64,000 nucleotides of DNA from Bacteroidota bacterium (GCA_018266915.1 JAFDZM010000104.1:1-64000), one strand, 5' to 3'. Counted from the stretch's first letter, positions 1 to 9,241 are shown. Program-made: numbers and translations. The notes: generated from the sequence alone by a model not told the origin.

Positions 1-20
1 GCGCTCTTTTTTAAGACATA

Positions 21-49
21 AAAAATGGCCGGAATTTCTTCCGACCATT
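21..49 (-). terminator. Intrinsic terminator of the S24/XRE repressor gene
   Basis: An inverted repeat pairs AATGGCCGGAA (24-34) with TTCCGACCATT (39-49), one mismatch, around a four-base loop. Read on the minus strand the stem is followed by a run of T. It lies 45 bases past the stop codon of the minus-strand repressor gene. Confidence 0.7.
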
Positions 50-93
50 CGTGGCTTGTGGCCGGTCTTATTTATGTCGATAAAAATCAATCT

Positions 94-867
94 TTAATTA
101 TTTTGTTGCAGCTTGGAAATAGAACGCTGCATTTGTGCCATCATGCTTGTCAGACTTTCCATAGTTGGTTCCGGGGTTGGTTCAGGAAGATGGGTTGAAA
201 TATAGGCTTTGGCTTTCCATATTTCCAGGATATCTTCACCGTTAATTTCATATGGCTCGTAAACCGGGTTATCTGATACTAATTTTAGTTTTTTCTGCTC
301 TTTAAATTTGCCGTTCACGCGTTTATATACTACACCCTCAGATTTTGATACGATAACATAGGTATCTCCTGATTTGATGTCTCCCCAGTTTTCAAGGTAT
401 TCGCCCACGATGATAGTGCCAGATACAAGCGGCAGCATTGAATCACCCTTGATCTCAAAAGCCCGGTAGGTACCTTGCTTAAACATCGGCAGGTAGAACT
501 TAGGCAAGGCCGCTACATATTCCGGATCCGCATAGCCATTTAAATACCCTGCACTTGCCTTTAATGGCACCATCTCGATGTTCTCATTATCGTCCTTATC
601 TACCGATATACTTAATATGCGCAGGTTGGCCGGATCGCCTTTGGGTTTTGGAGCCCATTTTTCATTTATGGTCTCATTTATAAAATCATCTACGGTGACG
701 TCAAAGAACGATGCTATTATTTTTAGCAAATCGTACTTTGGTTCTGCTCTTTCTTCCTCATAGGCACCTACAAGCGACCTTTTTATACCTATCTGGTCTG
801 CAAACTGTTGTTGAGTGAGGCCCTTCTTTTTTCTGAGGAATTTAATATTTGATGAAATTATTGACAT
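94..867 (-). CDS. XRE-family repressor with S24 (LexA-like) autocleavage domain
   Basis: A 257-residue DNA-binding repressor of the CI/LexA-like type. Residues about 8-62 form an XRE helix-turn-helix (KKKGLTQQQFADQIG, then a recognition helix). The C-terminal half is an S24 peptidase fold: the expected Ala-Gly cleavage site is in KASAG (about A106-G107), the nucleophilic Ser in GDSMLP (about S143) and the general-base Lys in VVYKRV (about K182). The family represses promoters and is inactivated by RecA-stimulated self-cleavage after DNA damage, so a damage-responsive role is inferred. I place the start at the ATG at 867; an in-frame ATG 42 bases upstream would add a hydrophobic stretch not expected before the helix-turn-helix. 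It is divergent from the GIY-YIG-like gene at 951, with an 83-base gap that could hold its operator. Confidence 0.88.
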   Translation of the reverse strand: MSIISSNIKFLRKKKGLTQQQFADQIGIKRSLVGAYEEERAEPKYDLLKIIASFFDVTVDDFINETINEKWAPKPKGDPANLRILSISVDKDDNENIEMVPLKASAGYLNGYADPEYVAALPKFYLPMFKQGTYRAFEIKGDSMLPLVSGTIIVGEYLENWGDIKSGDTYVIVSKSEGVVYKRVNGKFKEQKKLKLVSDNPVYEPYEINGEDILEIWKAKAYISTHLPEPTPEPTMESLTSMMAQMQRSISKLQQNN

Positions 868-950
868 AAAATTTGCAATTGCTAAAATTATTAGTATTTT
901 TATGCTCATAAAATTAGTAAATATTTTTTAACCCGCAAATTTTTATTTAG

Positions 951-1307
951 ATGAAACGCTTTATTTATATCATAACTGACAGAAACAGAAACAATTTACA
1001 TGTTGGATTATGTTCAGATATTTTAAAAACGCTGAATTTTTACCGCGAAATGCCGACCTTATTTTTCGATACTGCCCAACAGCTAAATCGTTTAGTATAC
1101 TTTGAAGAGATCAATACGGAAGAGCAGGCGATGGAGCGTTTTAAATATGTAAGCACATTTACCCGCCCGCAAAAAGAAAAGATGATCAGATCTGTAAACC
1201 CTGATTGGGTAGACCTGACCATCGGATTAAATTTTGAGCACAATACCCGTTCAAGATCAATGATCCGTCCGTCTATCAGTGCTGCGCGTAAGATGGTTAC
1301 TTTTTAA
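951..1307 (+). CDS. Divergent GIY-YIG-fold protein
   Basis: A 118-residue protein resembling small GIY-YIG nuclease-domain proteins: an N-terminal YIITDRNRNNLHVGL segment stands where YILTN...LYVGV is usual, followed by Y-F-E-E near residue 57 and a final NPDWVDL motif typical of the family. GIY is replaced by YII and YIG by HVG, so nuclease activity is doubtful; the protein could be a degenerate or repurposed member. It is divergent from the S24 repressor gene and its last 11 bases overlap the 3' end of convergent msrB. Confidence 0.6.
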   Translation: MKRFIYIITDRNRNNLHVGLCSDILKTLNFYREMPTLFFDTAQQLNRLVYFEEINTEEQAMERFKYVSTFTRPQKEKMIRSVNPDWVDLTIGLNFEHNTRSRSMIRPSISAARKMVTF

Positions 1308-1770
1308 TGAATTTGAGTGCACCGGAGTTCATGCAATAGCGTTTGCCACCGCGATCTGCAGGACCGTCATCGAAAACATGCCCCAAGTGTAAGCCTGTGC
1401 TTTTTTCTATAACTTCGTCGCGTACCATACCGAAGCTGTTGTCTTTTACTATTTCAACTTTGCTGGGATCAACCGGTTTTACAAAGCTTGGCCAGCCGGT
1501 ATGGCTGTCGTATTTGTCATCCGAGCTGAATAAAACTTGACCTGTAGCAGCGCTGACATAGACACCTTTTTCGTGGTTGTTCCAATAGGCATTTTTATAA
1601 GGTGTTTCGGTGCCGCTTTCCACCATAATTTCATATTGGTTGGGAGTAAGGATTTTTTTCCATTCTGAGGCAGGTTTACTTAATTTTCTTTTAGCCTGGG
1701 ACATGCCATTTAATGTGCCGAACAGAAATAAAGCACTGGCTGTGATTGCAAACAGGATTATCTTTTTCAT
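1297..1770 (-). CDS. msrB: Peptide-methionine (R)-S-oxide reductase, exported
   Basis: MsrB reduces the R-epimer of methionine sulfoxide in proteins. The 157-residue protein starts with a Sec-type signal (MKKIILFAITASALFLFGTL). The core is recognisable from SEWKKILTPNQYEIM, HTGWPSF, HLGHVFDDGP and RYCMNSGAL; the Cys of the last motif (about C146) is the catalytic residue. The two CxxC pairs that bind structural zinc in many MsrB proteins are absent (VSAATGQ lies where one would be), so this is the zinc-free type. Export implies repair of periplasmic or surface proteins, matching the exported MsrA at 25.7 kb. The 3' end overlaps the convergent gene by 11 bases. Confidence 0.93.
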   Translation of the reverse strand: MKKIILFAITASALFLFGTLNGMSQAKRKLSKPASEWKKILTPNQYEIMVESGTETPYKNAYWNNHEKGVYVSAATGQVLFSSDDKYDSHTGWPSFVKPVDPSKVEIVKDNSFGMVRDEVIEKSTGLHLGHVFDDGPADRGGKRYCMNSGALKFIKK

Positions 1771-1818
1771 ACTCGAATTACGAAAACCACTTCAGTGCGG
1801 TTTGCTGTTTACCTGTAA

Positions 1819-2397
1819 TTACTGCGTAAATTTTGGCAGCAATACTTGTGTCACTACAAACAGTACGCCGTTACTCTGTTGTATATCCAAACGGCTCACT
1901 ACACTTTGTCCTCCATTCTCATCCGTCAGCACAATATTTCTGTTTTCATTAATCTTTGCTGTTAATGTCCGTCCGGATAGGGTTGTAAAGATAGCTTGTC
2001 CATTACCGGCTTTTATTTGTTTTTCAATGTCTTTTGATGTGATCTTTCCGGCCACTGCATGGTATTTAATCAGCAGGAGTAAGTCAGATTTATGAGTTGG
2101 TAACAACAATGTATCAAGTGTTCCTGCTGGTAGTTTGCCAAATGCTTTATTATCAGGTGCAAAAACTGTAATAGGATTACCGTTAAAAGTATTGGTAGTA
2201 TCCGCCAGGATTATAGAAGTCAGCGTTGAGAAATTAGGTGATGTAGAAATATTCTCTTGTATAGTCTTCAAAGGGTTCATTAATGATCCGTCAATATTCC
2301 TTGTTTTAGCAGGTTTGTTGGCTGTCGAATCAGCTTTTTGAGCAAAAGTAAGTGAACTGCTGAAGGCTAAAAGAAGAAACAGAAATAACTTGTTCAT
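1819..2397 (-). CDS. Secreted fasciclin (FAS1) domain protein
   Basis: A 192-residue protein with a signal peptide (MNKLFLFLLLAFSSSLTFAQ) and one FAS1 domain: FSTLTSIILADTTN (H1-type), ITVFAPDNKAFGKLP, a YHAVAGKIT block and a C-terminal NGVLFVVTQVLLP. FAS1 domains mediate adhesion or extracellular assembly; partner unknown. The start is the ATG at 2397, just before the signal peptide; upstream in-frame sequence overlaps the terminator of the neighbouring gene and does not look coding. Probably a single-gene transcript. Confidence 0.88.
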   Translation of the reverse strand: MNKLFLFLLLAFSSSLTFAQKADSTANKPAKTRNIDGSLMNPLKTIQENISTSPNFSTLTSIILADTTNTFNGNPITVFAPDNKAFGKLPAGTLDTLLLPTHKSDLLLLIKYHAVAGKITSKDIEKQIKAGNGQAIFTTLSGRTLTAKINENRNIVLTDENGGQSVVSRLDIQQSNGVLFVVTQVLLPKFTQ

Positions 2398-2447
2398 TAT
2401 AATTTTTGTATGCTTAACTATTGAGACTAAAATAGGTTTTAAATAAA

Positions 2448-2474
2448 AAACGTCCCGATAATCATGGGACGTTT
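2448..2474 (-). terminator. Intrinsic terminator after the metallopeptidase/barrel gene
   Basis: Perfect 9-base stem AAACGTCCC / GGGACGTTT with a 9-base loop. On the minus strand it ends in TTTTTTATTT. It lies directly past the stop codon of the gene ending at 2491 and before the fasciclin start. Confidence 0.8.
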
Positions 2475-2490
2475 CCTGTAATATCTTCAA

Positions 2491-5400
2491 TTACCATCCA
2501 GGAGTAAACCCTAAACCAAATACCGGTTTGCTGATATCGGTACGATTAAATGGCCATGCAAAGTAAGGCTCCAATACAAAGTAACCAAACAGGTTGACAC
2601 GCATAGAAACGCCCGCACTTAATGCCGGCACCCTTTGATTAGCATTATAAACAGGATTTAAAATCGGGTTGCCATTTTTATCTAAAATCGGGTTGCCGTT
2701 TGCGTCTTTAGCTGGTGTGTAACCAACTAAGTCAGGGCTCGATTGGAATTTTATTTGATCGCCTTTATTCCATGCTAAACCAGCATCGAAAAATAAGTTA
2801 AGTTCAGTAAAGAAGAACTTGGATTTGATCTGTGATAGCTTCTCAGGACCGGTGAATGGTAACCTCACTTCAAAGTTGGCTACGGCTATCCTGTCGCCGG
2901 AAAGTTGGTCAGGGGTGAAGCCGTTAGTGGGCGTCTTATTACTGTTATTATAAAACGTTTGTGCTTCGTAACCTCTGATATAGAAGGGATAGCCCACATA
3001 TAAAGGATACAAACCATCAACTCCGCCAAATCGTCCATAGCCATATAACCTTGCGGCAAATGTGACGGGTTTGACCCTAAGATATTCACGCAGGTCAATT
3101 GTCGGAGCGAAGAAATGATAAGTACCGAAATCATATTCCGCTTCCAAACGATAACGGAAACCAGTTAACGGAGAGGCAACCCCAAAGAATGAATTGTCGC
3201 CCACCAAAGCGGTATTTACCTGGAACAAGGTAAAAGGATTTAGTTGAGCATTATTCGTTGGGTCTTTATTGTAATCTGCATTAGAGATGTGCTGATGCTG
3301 GTAATCACTTAACACATTTCCGAGCGTATCGTAATAGGTACTATAACGGTCAACACGATAACCGTAATGCGATATACCTGTGCCGAATTCTATACGGTTG
3401 ACTTTAGATAGCGGATAGGATGTAAATACATTGGCCTGATCCTCAAAAATGCGGATGATATCGTACCTTTCCTGGTAAGCCGGAACAGTGGTAGTGCTAT
3501 TGATCTGATAGGTTGTTGGTACTATGCTGTAATTGGCAAATTGGTAGGGGATATGCGATACTCCCACACCAAAGTTCCAGCGTCCCTGTTGGTTAATGTA
3601 AATAAACTGACCGCCAAAGTCATACACCTGGCCATTGATGTCCAAGCCGCCGTAAATCAGGTTATGACCCAAAATATCACTAAACACACCCTGAACACCG
3701 CTTGAAAATCCCGCACCAAACTGGCTCACTGATGCACCTACGCCACTGCTTGCCAGGTAATCCAGCTTAAACATCGGTTTATATGGGACCTGCTTAATAG
3801 AGTCGGTAGGAATTTTCTTATAAGCCAGGTAATTATTCAGGTTTGAATTGATCAGATCGACACCTACTGAACCAAATGGCGGTAACATTGCTGCATCAAA
3901 ATTCAGTGCCTGCTTATCAACTTCTTTTGGTGTAAAGTCTGATGCTTTGGCATTATACAAAAAGTATTTCTGCGCAAAATAGTAGGAGTAAACAATGTCG
4001 TCATTGTTAGATATGCTTATTGCAGGCGAGTATTCGGTAATACCGCAGATGCCTGTGAACAGATCGGTCATTTGTTCCACCTGTCCTGTTGCCAGGGTAT
4101 AACGGTACATATTGCGGAAACCATCCCGGTTTGACAGGAAGTATATCTTCTTACCGTCAGCTGAATATTGAGGGTCTAAGTTGTTAGCACCGTCAAACAC
4201 ATTAATATTGGCAATTTGACCGGTAGCAAGATCTAATTCAGCCAGGTTAAAGGTGATATCCTGTGATAGCGACTTATCATAGGTAGTGCGGTCACTGGTA
4301 AAAATGATCCTTCTTCCATCTCTCGAAAATGATGGTTGGTAATCAGAGAACTTATCATTGGTAAGCTGTGTAACCTTTTTTGTATCAAAGTTATACATGT
4401 ACAGGTCACTTTGTCCGTCCGCCATTCCCTGTACAACAATGTTTTTCCCGTCCGGAGACCAGCTCAGGTTACTGAACTGTTCCGCCTTTTCCATCGAAAT
4501 ATTGTCTACAACGCTTCCGCTTGGAATATCTACGATCAACATCCTGTTGCGGCCGTGACTGAAAACGCTGAAGGCAAACTTCTTGCTATCCGGCGACCAG
4601 GTTCCTGCCGATTCTATAAAGTTAAATTCGTCAATATGCGTGTTGGATATCTTACTCGTCAGCTTTTTTATGACTCGCCCGGTGTGTGCATCCGCGAGAT
4701 AGAGATCAATCGTGAACAAATCCTTCTCCGATAGAAATGCCAAATAATTACCATCGGGACTGATAGCAGGAGCTACGTTCAATTCCCCTGAGTTTTTATT
4801 ATCGATCAGCTTCTTACCAACAGGTTTTTGCACCGTATCTTTTAATAATGGTTTGTAAGCTGTTTCGATAGAGCTTTTCCAGAGGTTGGATAAGGTTTTA
4901 TCATCGTATCCAAACGTTCGTCTTATACCGTATTCCAAACCAAAGCGGGCCGTATTTTTAAAGAAAGGCACTATGATGGTATCTCCATAAGTCGAGCCAA
5001 TGTATGACCAGAAAGCCTCACCATAACGATAGGGGAAATACTTGTTTGTTTCTGTCAGGTCTCGTATGGTAGGTATGTTTTTGTTCAAATAAGCATCCCT
5101 GATCCACATAGCTGTATAAGCATCCTTTTTCCCGATGGATAGATACTCGGCCATCCCTTCTATCATCCACAATGGTATATTGTTGATGTTTTCATACATC
5201 GCTGAGTCACGGCTTAGTAAAGCATGGTATTGAAATGCGTGCACCAATTCGTGACCGATAACGTGACGGGTTGTCTGATTAGTTTCCATCATTGGCATTA
5301 CCACGCGATTTTTTAAGCCTTCGGTAACACCACCGGTTCCTACGCCAATTTCGCCATCAATGGCTGTGGTTTGCTGGAAGTCCGGATGATCGGCATAAAG

Positions 5401-5691
5401 AATAATAGGGTTTGGCTTTCTAAACGTATCCCTGAAAACCTGCTGGTGAATAGTATACCAAAGCTCACTCTCCTGTGCAAAGCGCTTAATGGTACTGTCG
5501 TTTTTAATATAGTAGTAGATCTCGAAATGCGGGGTTTTATAAACCTTGAATTTCAGGTTCTTATAACGCACCTTGTTTTGTCCGAAATACTGTGCTTTGG
5601 CATCCTGACTAATAGCCAGGGTTCCTATAATACACAATAGGGCTACAGCATATCTTTTAAACCAGGCAAAGGTTGGGTATAGTTTATTCAT
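2491..5691 (-). CDS. Outer-membrane gluzincin metallopeptidase with beta-propeller and BamA-like barrel
   Basis: A 1066-residue exported protein with three parts. After a signal peptide, residues about 30-270 resemble the peptidase MA family: GHELVHAFQ supplies HExxH (about residue 145) and the third zinc ligand is likely Glu in EGMAEYLS (about 179). Residues about 290-600 hold repeated TolB/PD40 blades (SPDGNYLAFLS, SPDSKKFAFS, SPDGKNIVV, SRDGRRIIFTSD, SADGKKIYFLSNRDG). Residues about 630-1066 are aromatic-rich alternating strands ending in FGLGFTPGW, like the 16-strand surface-antigen barrel of BamA/TamA proteins. The combination predicts an outer-membrane-anchored peptidase. Substrate is unknown. 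It is followed by its own terminator. Annotation pipelines may label such proteins TolB or BamA-like; neither name captures the peptidase domain. Confidence 0.85.
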   Translation of the reverse strand: MNKLYPTFAWFKRYAVALLCIIGTLAISQDAKAQYFGQNKVRYKNLKFKVYKTPHFEIYYYIKNDSTIKRFAQESELWYTIHQQVFRDTFRKPNPIILYADHPDFQQTTAIDGEIGVGTGGVTEGLKNRVVMPMMETNQTTRHVIGHELVHAFQYHALLSRDSAMYENINNIPLWMIEGMAEYLSIGKKDAYTAMWIRDAYLNKNIPTIRDLTETNKYFPYRYGEAFWSYIGSTYGDTIIVPFFKNTARFGLEYGIRRTFGYDDKTLSNLWKSSIETAYKPLLKDTVQKPVGKKLIDNKNSGELNVAPAISPDGNYLAFLSEKDLFTIDLYLADAHTGRVIKKLTSKISNTHIDEFNFIESAGTWSPDSKKFAFSVFSHGRNRMLIVDIPSGSVVDNISMEKAEQFSNLSWSPDGKNIVVQGMADGQSDLYMYNFDTKKVTQLTNDKFSDYQPSFSRDGRRIIFTSDRTTYDKSLSQDITFNLAELDLATGQIANINVFDGANNLDPQYSADGKKIYFLSNRDGFRNMYRYTLATGQVEQMTDLFTGICGITEYSPAISISNNDDIVYSYYFAQKYFLYNAKASDFTPKEVDKQALNFDAAMLPPFGSVGVDLINSNLNNYLAYKKIPTDSIKQVPYKPMFKLDYLASSGVGASVSQFGAGFSSGVQGVFSDILGHNLIYGGLDINGQVYDFGGQFIYINQQGRWNFGVGVSHIPYQFANYSIVPTTYQINSTTTVPAYQERYDIIRIFEDQANVFTSYPLSKVNRIEFGTGISHYGYRVDRYSTYYDTLGNVLSDYQHQHISNADYNKDPTNNAQLNPFTLFQVNTALVGDNSFFGVASPLTGFRYRLEAEYDFGTYHFFAPTIDLREYLRVKPVTFAARLYGYGRFGGVDGLYPLYVGYPFYIRGYEAQTFYNNSNKTPTNGFTPDQLSGDRIAVANFEVRLPFTGPEKLSQIKSKFFFTELNLFFDAGLAWNKGDQIKFQSSPDLVGYTPAKDANGNPILDKNGNPILNPVYNANQRVPALSAGVSMRVNLFGYFVLEPYFAWPFNRTDISKPVFGLGFTPGW

Positions 5692-5700
5692 AGATTTTAT

Positions 5701-5820
5701 GAGCTTAGAGCTAAAAGCCTAAAGCTTAAAGCTAAAAATTCTTTATTAATTTATTCCTATTTATATTTCGACATTACCTTCGCGTTTTCGCCTTTCACCT
5801 TTACGCTTTCAGCCTTAAGC
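5701..5820. repeat. Heptad-periodic inverted repeat (AAGCNTA type)
   Basis: Left arm 5701-5735 consists of five consecutive 7-base units (GAGCTTA, GAGCTAA, AAGCCTA, AAGCTTA, AAGCTAA). Right arm 5786-5820 has five complementary-type units (TTTCGCC, TTTCACC, TTTACGC, TTTCAGC, CTTAAGC). The arms can pair imperfectly across a 50-base AT-rich loop. It fills the gap between the peptidase gene start and the PBP1A stop codon, so it may end or process the PBP1A transcript. Confidence 0.75.
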
Positions 5821-5825
5821 TCCAA

Positions 5826-8162
5826 TTATCTGTTTTGCTGATCAGGCGTTTTATTTTCAGGGTTTTCCTCCTGATTACGCATGTCATCCAATTGTGCCGA
5901 GTCAATTTTCGGCCCATTCAAACTATCTGTTTGCAAAGTGTCAACCTCTACGCGTGGCGATGGGCAGTTATACTCCTTAGTGATCTTTGTCCATGGTTTC
6001 GGGAACGGCCCGTAAGTATATCCTGATTTAGGATCAGCATAAACCTTTTCCATAAACCTTGCAAAGATCGGTAATGCCGTATGCGAACCTTCGCCCGTTT
6101 CAGAGCTGTTAAAATGTACGCTGCGGTCATCACAACCAACCCAAACGCCAGTCACCAGGTCTTTGGTAATGCCCATATACCAGCCGTCAACATATTTTGA
6201 CGAGGTGCCGGTTTTGCCGCCAATCTGGTTGTTGTCTTTCTTCCACAGGCCCGGATATTCCCACAAAGCCTGTGAGGTGCCACCTGGTTCTTCCATACCA
6301 CCCCTGAACATATATAGCATCAGCCAGGCTGTTTCATCGCTCAACACCTTCTCCGTTTTTGGCTTAAATTCAGCCAGTGTGTTATTATCCTGATCAGTTA
6401 TTTTACTTACGAGGATAGGATCAATACGGTTGCCCTTGTTCAGGAACGTGCTGTAGGCACGAACCATTTCATATACCGATACATCGTTCGTTCCTAATGA
6501 AACAGAAGGAACAGATTTTAAAGGACTCTCGATACCGCATTTGTGTGCATACTGCACTATTTTATCCCAACCTACTTTTTCTGTTACTTGTGCGGTGATC
6601 GAGTTCACCGATTTGCCCATTGCCCAGCGTAGCGACATATCCATGTAAGTGAAATGGAAGTCGGCATTTTGCGGGGCCCAAACATCGGGCTTACCGTTAT
6701 CCATAAAGTTGATAGATACCGGCTTATCGGTAAACTTATCGCATGGGGTAAAGCCGTTGTCCAGCGCGGTTACATAGGCAAAAGGCTTAAAGGTTGAACC
6801 TGCCTGACGTTTGGCCTGGTTTACGTGGTCGTAATTAAAGTAACGATGATTGATGCCACCAACCCAAACCTTTATTTTTCCGGTTGATGGCTCGATGGTC
6901 ATCATGCCGGTATTTAATATTTTAGCATAATATTTTATTGAGTCGACACTCGAAAACATGGTGTCGCGGTCGCCATTCCACGAGAAGATAGTCATCTTCT
7001 TTTTCTTCCCAAAATATTGGTTTATTAGGGTAGTATCGCCATGATACTGCTGTTGAAGTACTTTATAAACAGGCAAACGCTGTTCGGATTTTTGAACGAA
7101 GTCAGCAATGATATTGCCATCCAGGTCGCGCCATGGTATTTTGTTGCCCCACAGGTTATAAAAACGCTTTTGAAGCATCTTCATCTTTTCTTCTACCGCT
7201 TCTTCTGCATACTGCTGTAAACGCGAATCGATGGTAGTGTATACCTTAAGGCCATCCTCATACAGGTTATAGCCGTTATCCTTGCACCATTTATCCAGCC
7301 ATTTTTCTACTGCACGGCGAATGTAAGAATCACCCTGCCATTCGTTGTCAATATAACTCAGGTCGAGTTTTAATGGCTGTTTAATATCAGCATCATACTC
7401 CGCTTTGGTGATATACTCATATTTCTCCATTTGCCCCAATACGATATTACGTCGTTCCAGGCTTTTTGCCGGGTTTTTTATCGGGTTATAGGTTGATGTC
7501 GCCTTAAGCATTCCGATCAGCACCCCTGCTTGCGGCGCATTTACCTTATCAGGAGTTACATTAAAATATTTAAGTGATGCTGCCTGTATACCAAAAGTGT
7601 TGTTGCCAAACGGCACGGTATTGAAGTAAAGCGTCAATATTTCATTTTTGCTATAGTTACGCTCGATCTGGAAAGCGGTAAACCATTCCTTCACTTTAGA
7701 AACGATAGTGCGGATAATAGGCACATGACTTGCAAGTCCCTGCGATTTCTTTTTACGGGTTGAGAACAGGTTTTTGGCCAATTGCTGGGTAATGGTACTG
7801 CCGCCACGTTTATCGCCTTTAGCGGTAGATAGCATACTGGTGAAGAAAGAATAAAAATCGACACCGCCATGTTTGTAGAAACGCACATCCTCAGTAGCTA
7901 CCAGCGCATTAACCAGATTGGGGGAGATGCTTTTAAAATCTACCGGGGTACGGTTTTCTTTGGAATAACGGCCAATCAGCTTACCATCAGCATAATAAAC
8001 CTCTGATGAGATAGATAATTCCGGGTTTTTTATATCATGTATGGTGGGCGAATAACCAAAAAGCCAGAGGAAATTTAGTTCAATAGCGCAGAAGAAGATG
8101 ATAACAAAATAGATAAATATAACGAAGTACCTGAGGAACCTGTTTTTTATACGTCTGAACAT
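5826..8162 (-). CDS. mrcA: Penicillin-binding protein 1A (bifunctional transglycosylase/transpeptidase)
   Basis: A class A PBP of 778 residues that polymerises and cross-links peptidoglycan at the inner membrane. One N-terminal membrane anchor lies at about residues 9-32. The GT51 domain shows EDVRFYKHGGVDF (about residue 92), GGSTITQQLAKNLF and EILTLYFNTVPFGNNTFGI. The transpeptidase domain has SxxK in GSTFKPF (about 455), SxN in KSVNS (about 518) and KTG in GGKTGTSS (about 650). The C-terminus is a Gln/Asn/Pro-rich tail. Length and motif order match the family. It is divergent from the PPK2 gene; a TATATTTG box 48 bases upstream is a possible -7 element. Confidence 0.95.
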   Translation of the reverse strand: MFRRIKNRFLRYFVIFIYFVIIFFCAIELNFLWLFGYSPTIHDIKNPELSISSEVYYADGKLIGRYSKENRTPVDFKSISPNLVNALVATEDVRFYKHGGVDFYSFFTSMLSTAKGDKRGGSTITQQLAKNLFSTRKKKSQGLASHVPIIRTIVSKVKEWFTAFQIERNYSKNEILTLYFNTVPFGNNTFGIQAASLKYFNVTPDKVNAPQAGVLIGMLKATSTYNPIKNPAKSLERRNIVLGQMEKYEYITKAEYDADIKQPLKLDLSYIDNEWQGDSYIRRAVEKWLDKWCKDNGYNLYEDGLKVYTTIDSRLQQYAEEAVEEKMKMLQKRFYNLWGNKIPWRDLDGNIIADFVQKSEQRLPVYKVLQQQYHGDTTLINQYFGKKKKMTIFSWNGDRDTMFSSVDSIKYYAKILNTGMMTIEPSTGKIKVWVGGINHRYFNYDHVNQAKRQAGSTFKPFAYVTALDNGFTPCDKFTDKPVSINFMDNGKPDVWAPQNADFHFTYMDMSLRWAMGKSVNSITAQVTEKVGWDKIVQYAHKCGIESPLKSVPSVSLGTNDVSVYEMVRAYSTFLNKGNRIDPILVSKITDQDNNTLAEFKPKTEKVLSDETAWLMLYMFRGGMEEPGGTSQALWEYPGLWKKDNNQIGGKTGTSSKYVDGWYMGITKDLVTGVWVGCDDRSVHFNSSETGEGSHTALPIFARFMEKVYADPKSGYTYGPFPKPWTKITKEYNCPSPRVEVDTLQTDSLNGPKIDSAQLDDMRNQEENPENKTPDQQNR

Positions 8163-8209
8163 TCGGTAAAGATGGTAAAATTATGGCGCTAAATTTAATG
8201 AGTGCCGGG

Positions 8210-8217
8210 CAAATATA
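8210..8217 (-). promoter_or_regulatory. Possible -7 box for the PBP1A gene
   Basis: On the minus strand the sequence reads TATATTTG, a perfect TAnnTTTG match 48 bases before the PBP1A start. No TTG lies at the expected 19-21 base spacing upstream, so the call rests on one box only. Confidence 0.33.
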
Positions 8218-8289
8218 ACTAACGCAAATTAACGGGTTAAATTTTAAACTAACTTAGTACAAATACAGTTGTACAGATATAATCCTTAT

Positions 8290-9168
8290 ATGAAACATTT
8301 TATTGATCATTTTAAAATCTCCGAAGGGCGGAATTTCTCTCTCAAAGACTTTGACACTACCTATACTGCCGGGTATAAAAAGGAAGATGCAGATAAGATT
8401 TTGGAAGAACTGATAAAAAAGACCGCCACTATACAAGAGGAATTATATGCAGATAAGCAATATTCGTTGTTAATCATTTTCCAGGCAATGGATGCGGCGG
8501 GTAAGGATAGTGCGATAGCGCACACCATGTCGGGGCTTAACCCGCAAGGCTGCCAGGTATTCAGCTTTAAGCAGCCCAACAGCGAAGAGTATGCCCATGA
8601 TTTTTTATGGAGACATTATAAAGCACTGCCCGAGGGGGGCCGCATAGGTATCCACAACCGGTCGCATTATGAAAATGTGCTGATCACCAGGGTTCACCCC
8701 GAGCTTGTTTTGAACGAGAATATACCCGGCATCAATAGCGTAAAGAAGATTACTGATGACTTTTGGCAGCAGCGTTATCAAAGCATCAGGAACTTTGAAA
8801 ACCATCTGCACAATAATGGCACCGTCATCGTTAAGTTTTTCCTGAACGTATCCAAAGATGAACAAAAGGAGCGTTTTATAAAACGTATCGACGACCCGGA
8901 GAAAAACTGGAAATTCTCTGCCGCCGACGTTAAGGAAAGAGAATTTTGGGACGATTACATGAAAGCCTATGAAAAGGCCATAAAAGAAACCGCCACCCCC
9001 GAAAATCCCTGGTACGTTATCCCTGCCGATAAAAAATGGTTCACCCGTATTGCCATTTCCGAGATCATATTGCACACCATTGAGGAATTGAAACTGAAAT
9101 ACCCCGTATTGCCCAAAGCAGAGAAAGATGAATTGCAGAAGATGAAGGCGGTGCTGGAGAAGGAGTGA
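8290..9168 (+). CDS. PPK2-family polyphosphate kinase / polyphosphate:nucleotide phosphotransferase
   Basis: A 292-residue soluble enzyme that transfers phosphate between polyphosphate and nucleotides. The P-loop motif is FQAMDAAGKDSAIAHTMSG, followed by NPQGCQVFSFKQPN, the FLWRHYKALPEGGRIGIHNR region and the lid-like HNNGTVIVKFFLNVSKDEQ. These are the hallmarks of the PPK2 fold. Whether it prefers AMP, ADP or GDP cannot be decided from motifs I can read. I start at the ATG at 8290; a TTG seven codons upstream is an alternative. It is transcribed divergently from PBP1A. The polyphosphate glucokinase at 53.8 kb uses the same substrate. Confidence 0.9.
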   Translation: MKHFIDHFKISEGRNFSLKDFDTTYTAGYKKEDADKILEELIKKTATIQEELYADKQYSLLIIFQAMDAAGKDSAIAHTMSGLNPQGCQVFSFKQPNSEEYAHDFLWRHYKALPEGGRIGIHNRSHYENVLITRVHPELVLNENIPGINSVKKITDDFWQQRYQSIRNFENHLHNNGTVIVKFFLNVSKDEQKERFIKRIDDPEKNWKFSAADVKEREFWDDYMKAYEKAIKETATPENPWYVIPADKKWFTRIAISEIILHTIEELKLKYPVLPKAEKDELQKMKAVLEKE

Positions 9169-9173
9169 GGTTG

Positions 9174-9201
9174 TCATTAGTCATTAGTCATTGGTCATTA
9201 G
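9174..9201. repeat. Heptanucleotide tandem repeat TCATTAG x4
   Basis: Four consecutive 7-base units: TCATTAG, TCATTAG, TCATTGG, TCATTAG, immediately after the PPK2 stop codon. A single complementary unit CTAATGA occurs at 9213-9219, so a short hairpin is possible. It shares the 7-base period with other repeats in this window. Confidence 0.8.
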
Positions 9202-9241
9202 TTGATTGGAACCTAATGAGTTTTTGCAACCAACAAAAATA

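Noticed and set aside
1610..2095. 161-codon plus-strand frame across msrB and the fasciclin gene
   Set aside because: It runs antisense through two well-supported genes and their intergenic space.
8605..9177. 190-codon minus-strand frame opposite the PPK2 gene
   Set aside because: Antisense shadow of a clear PPK2 coding region; hydrophobic nonsense without family features.
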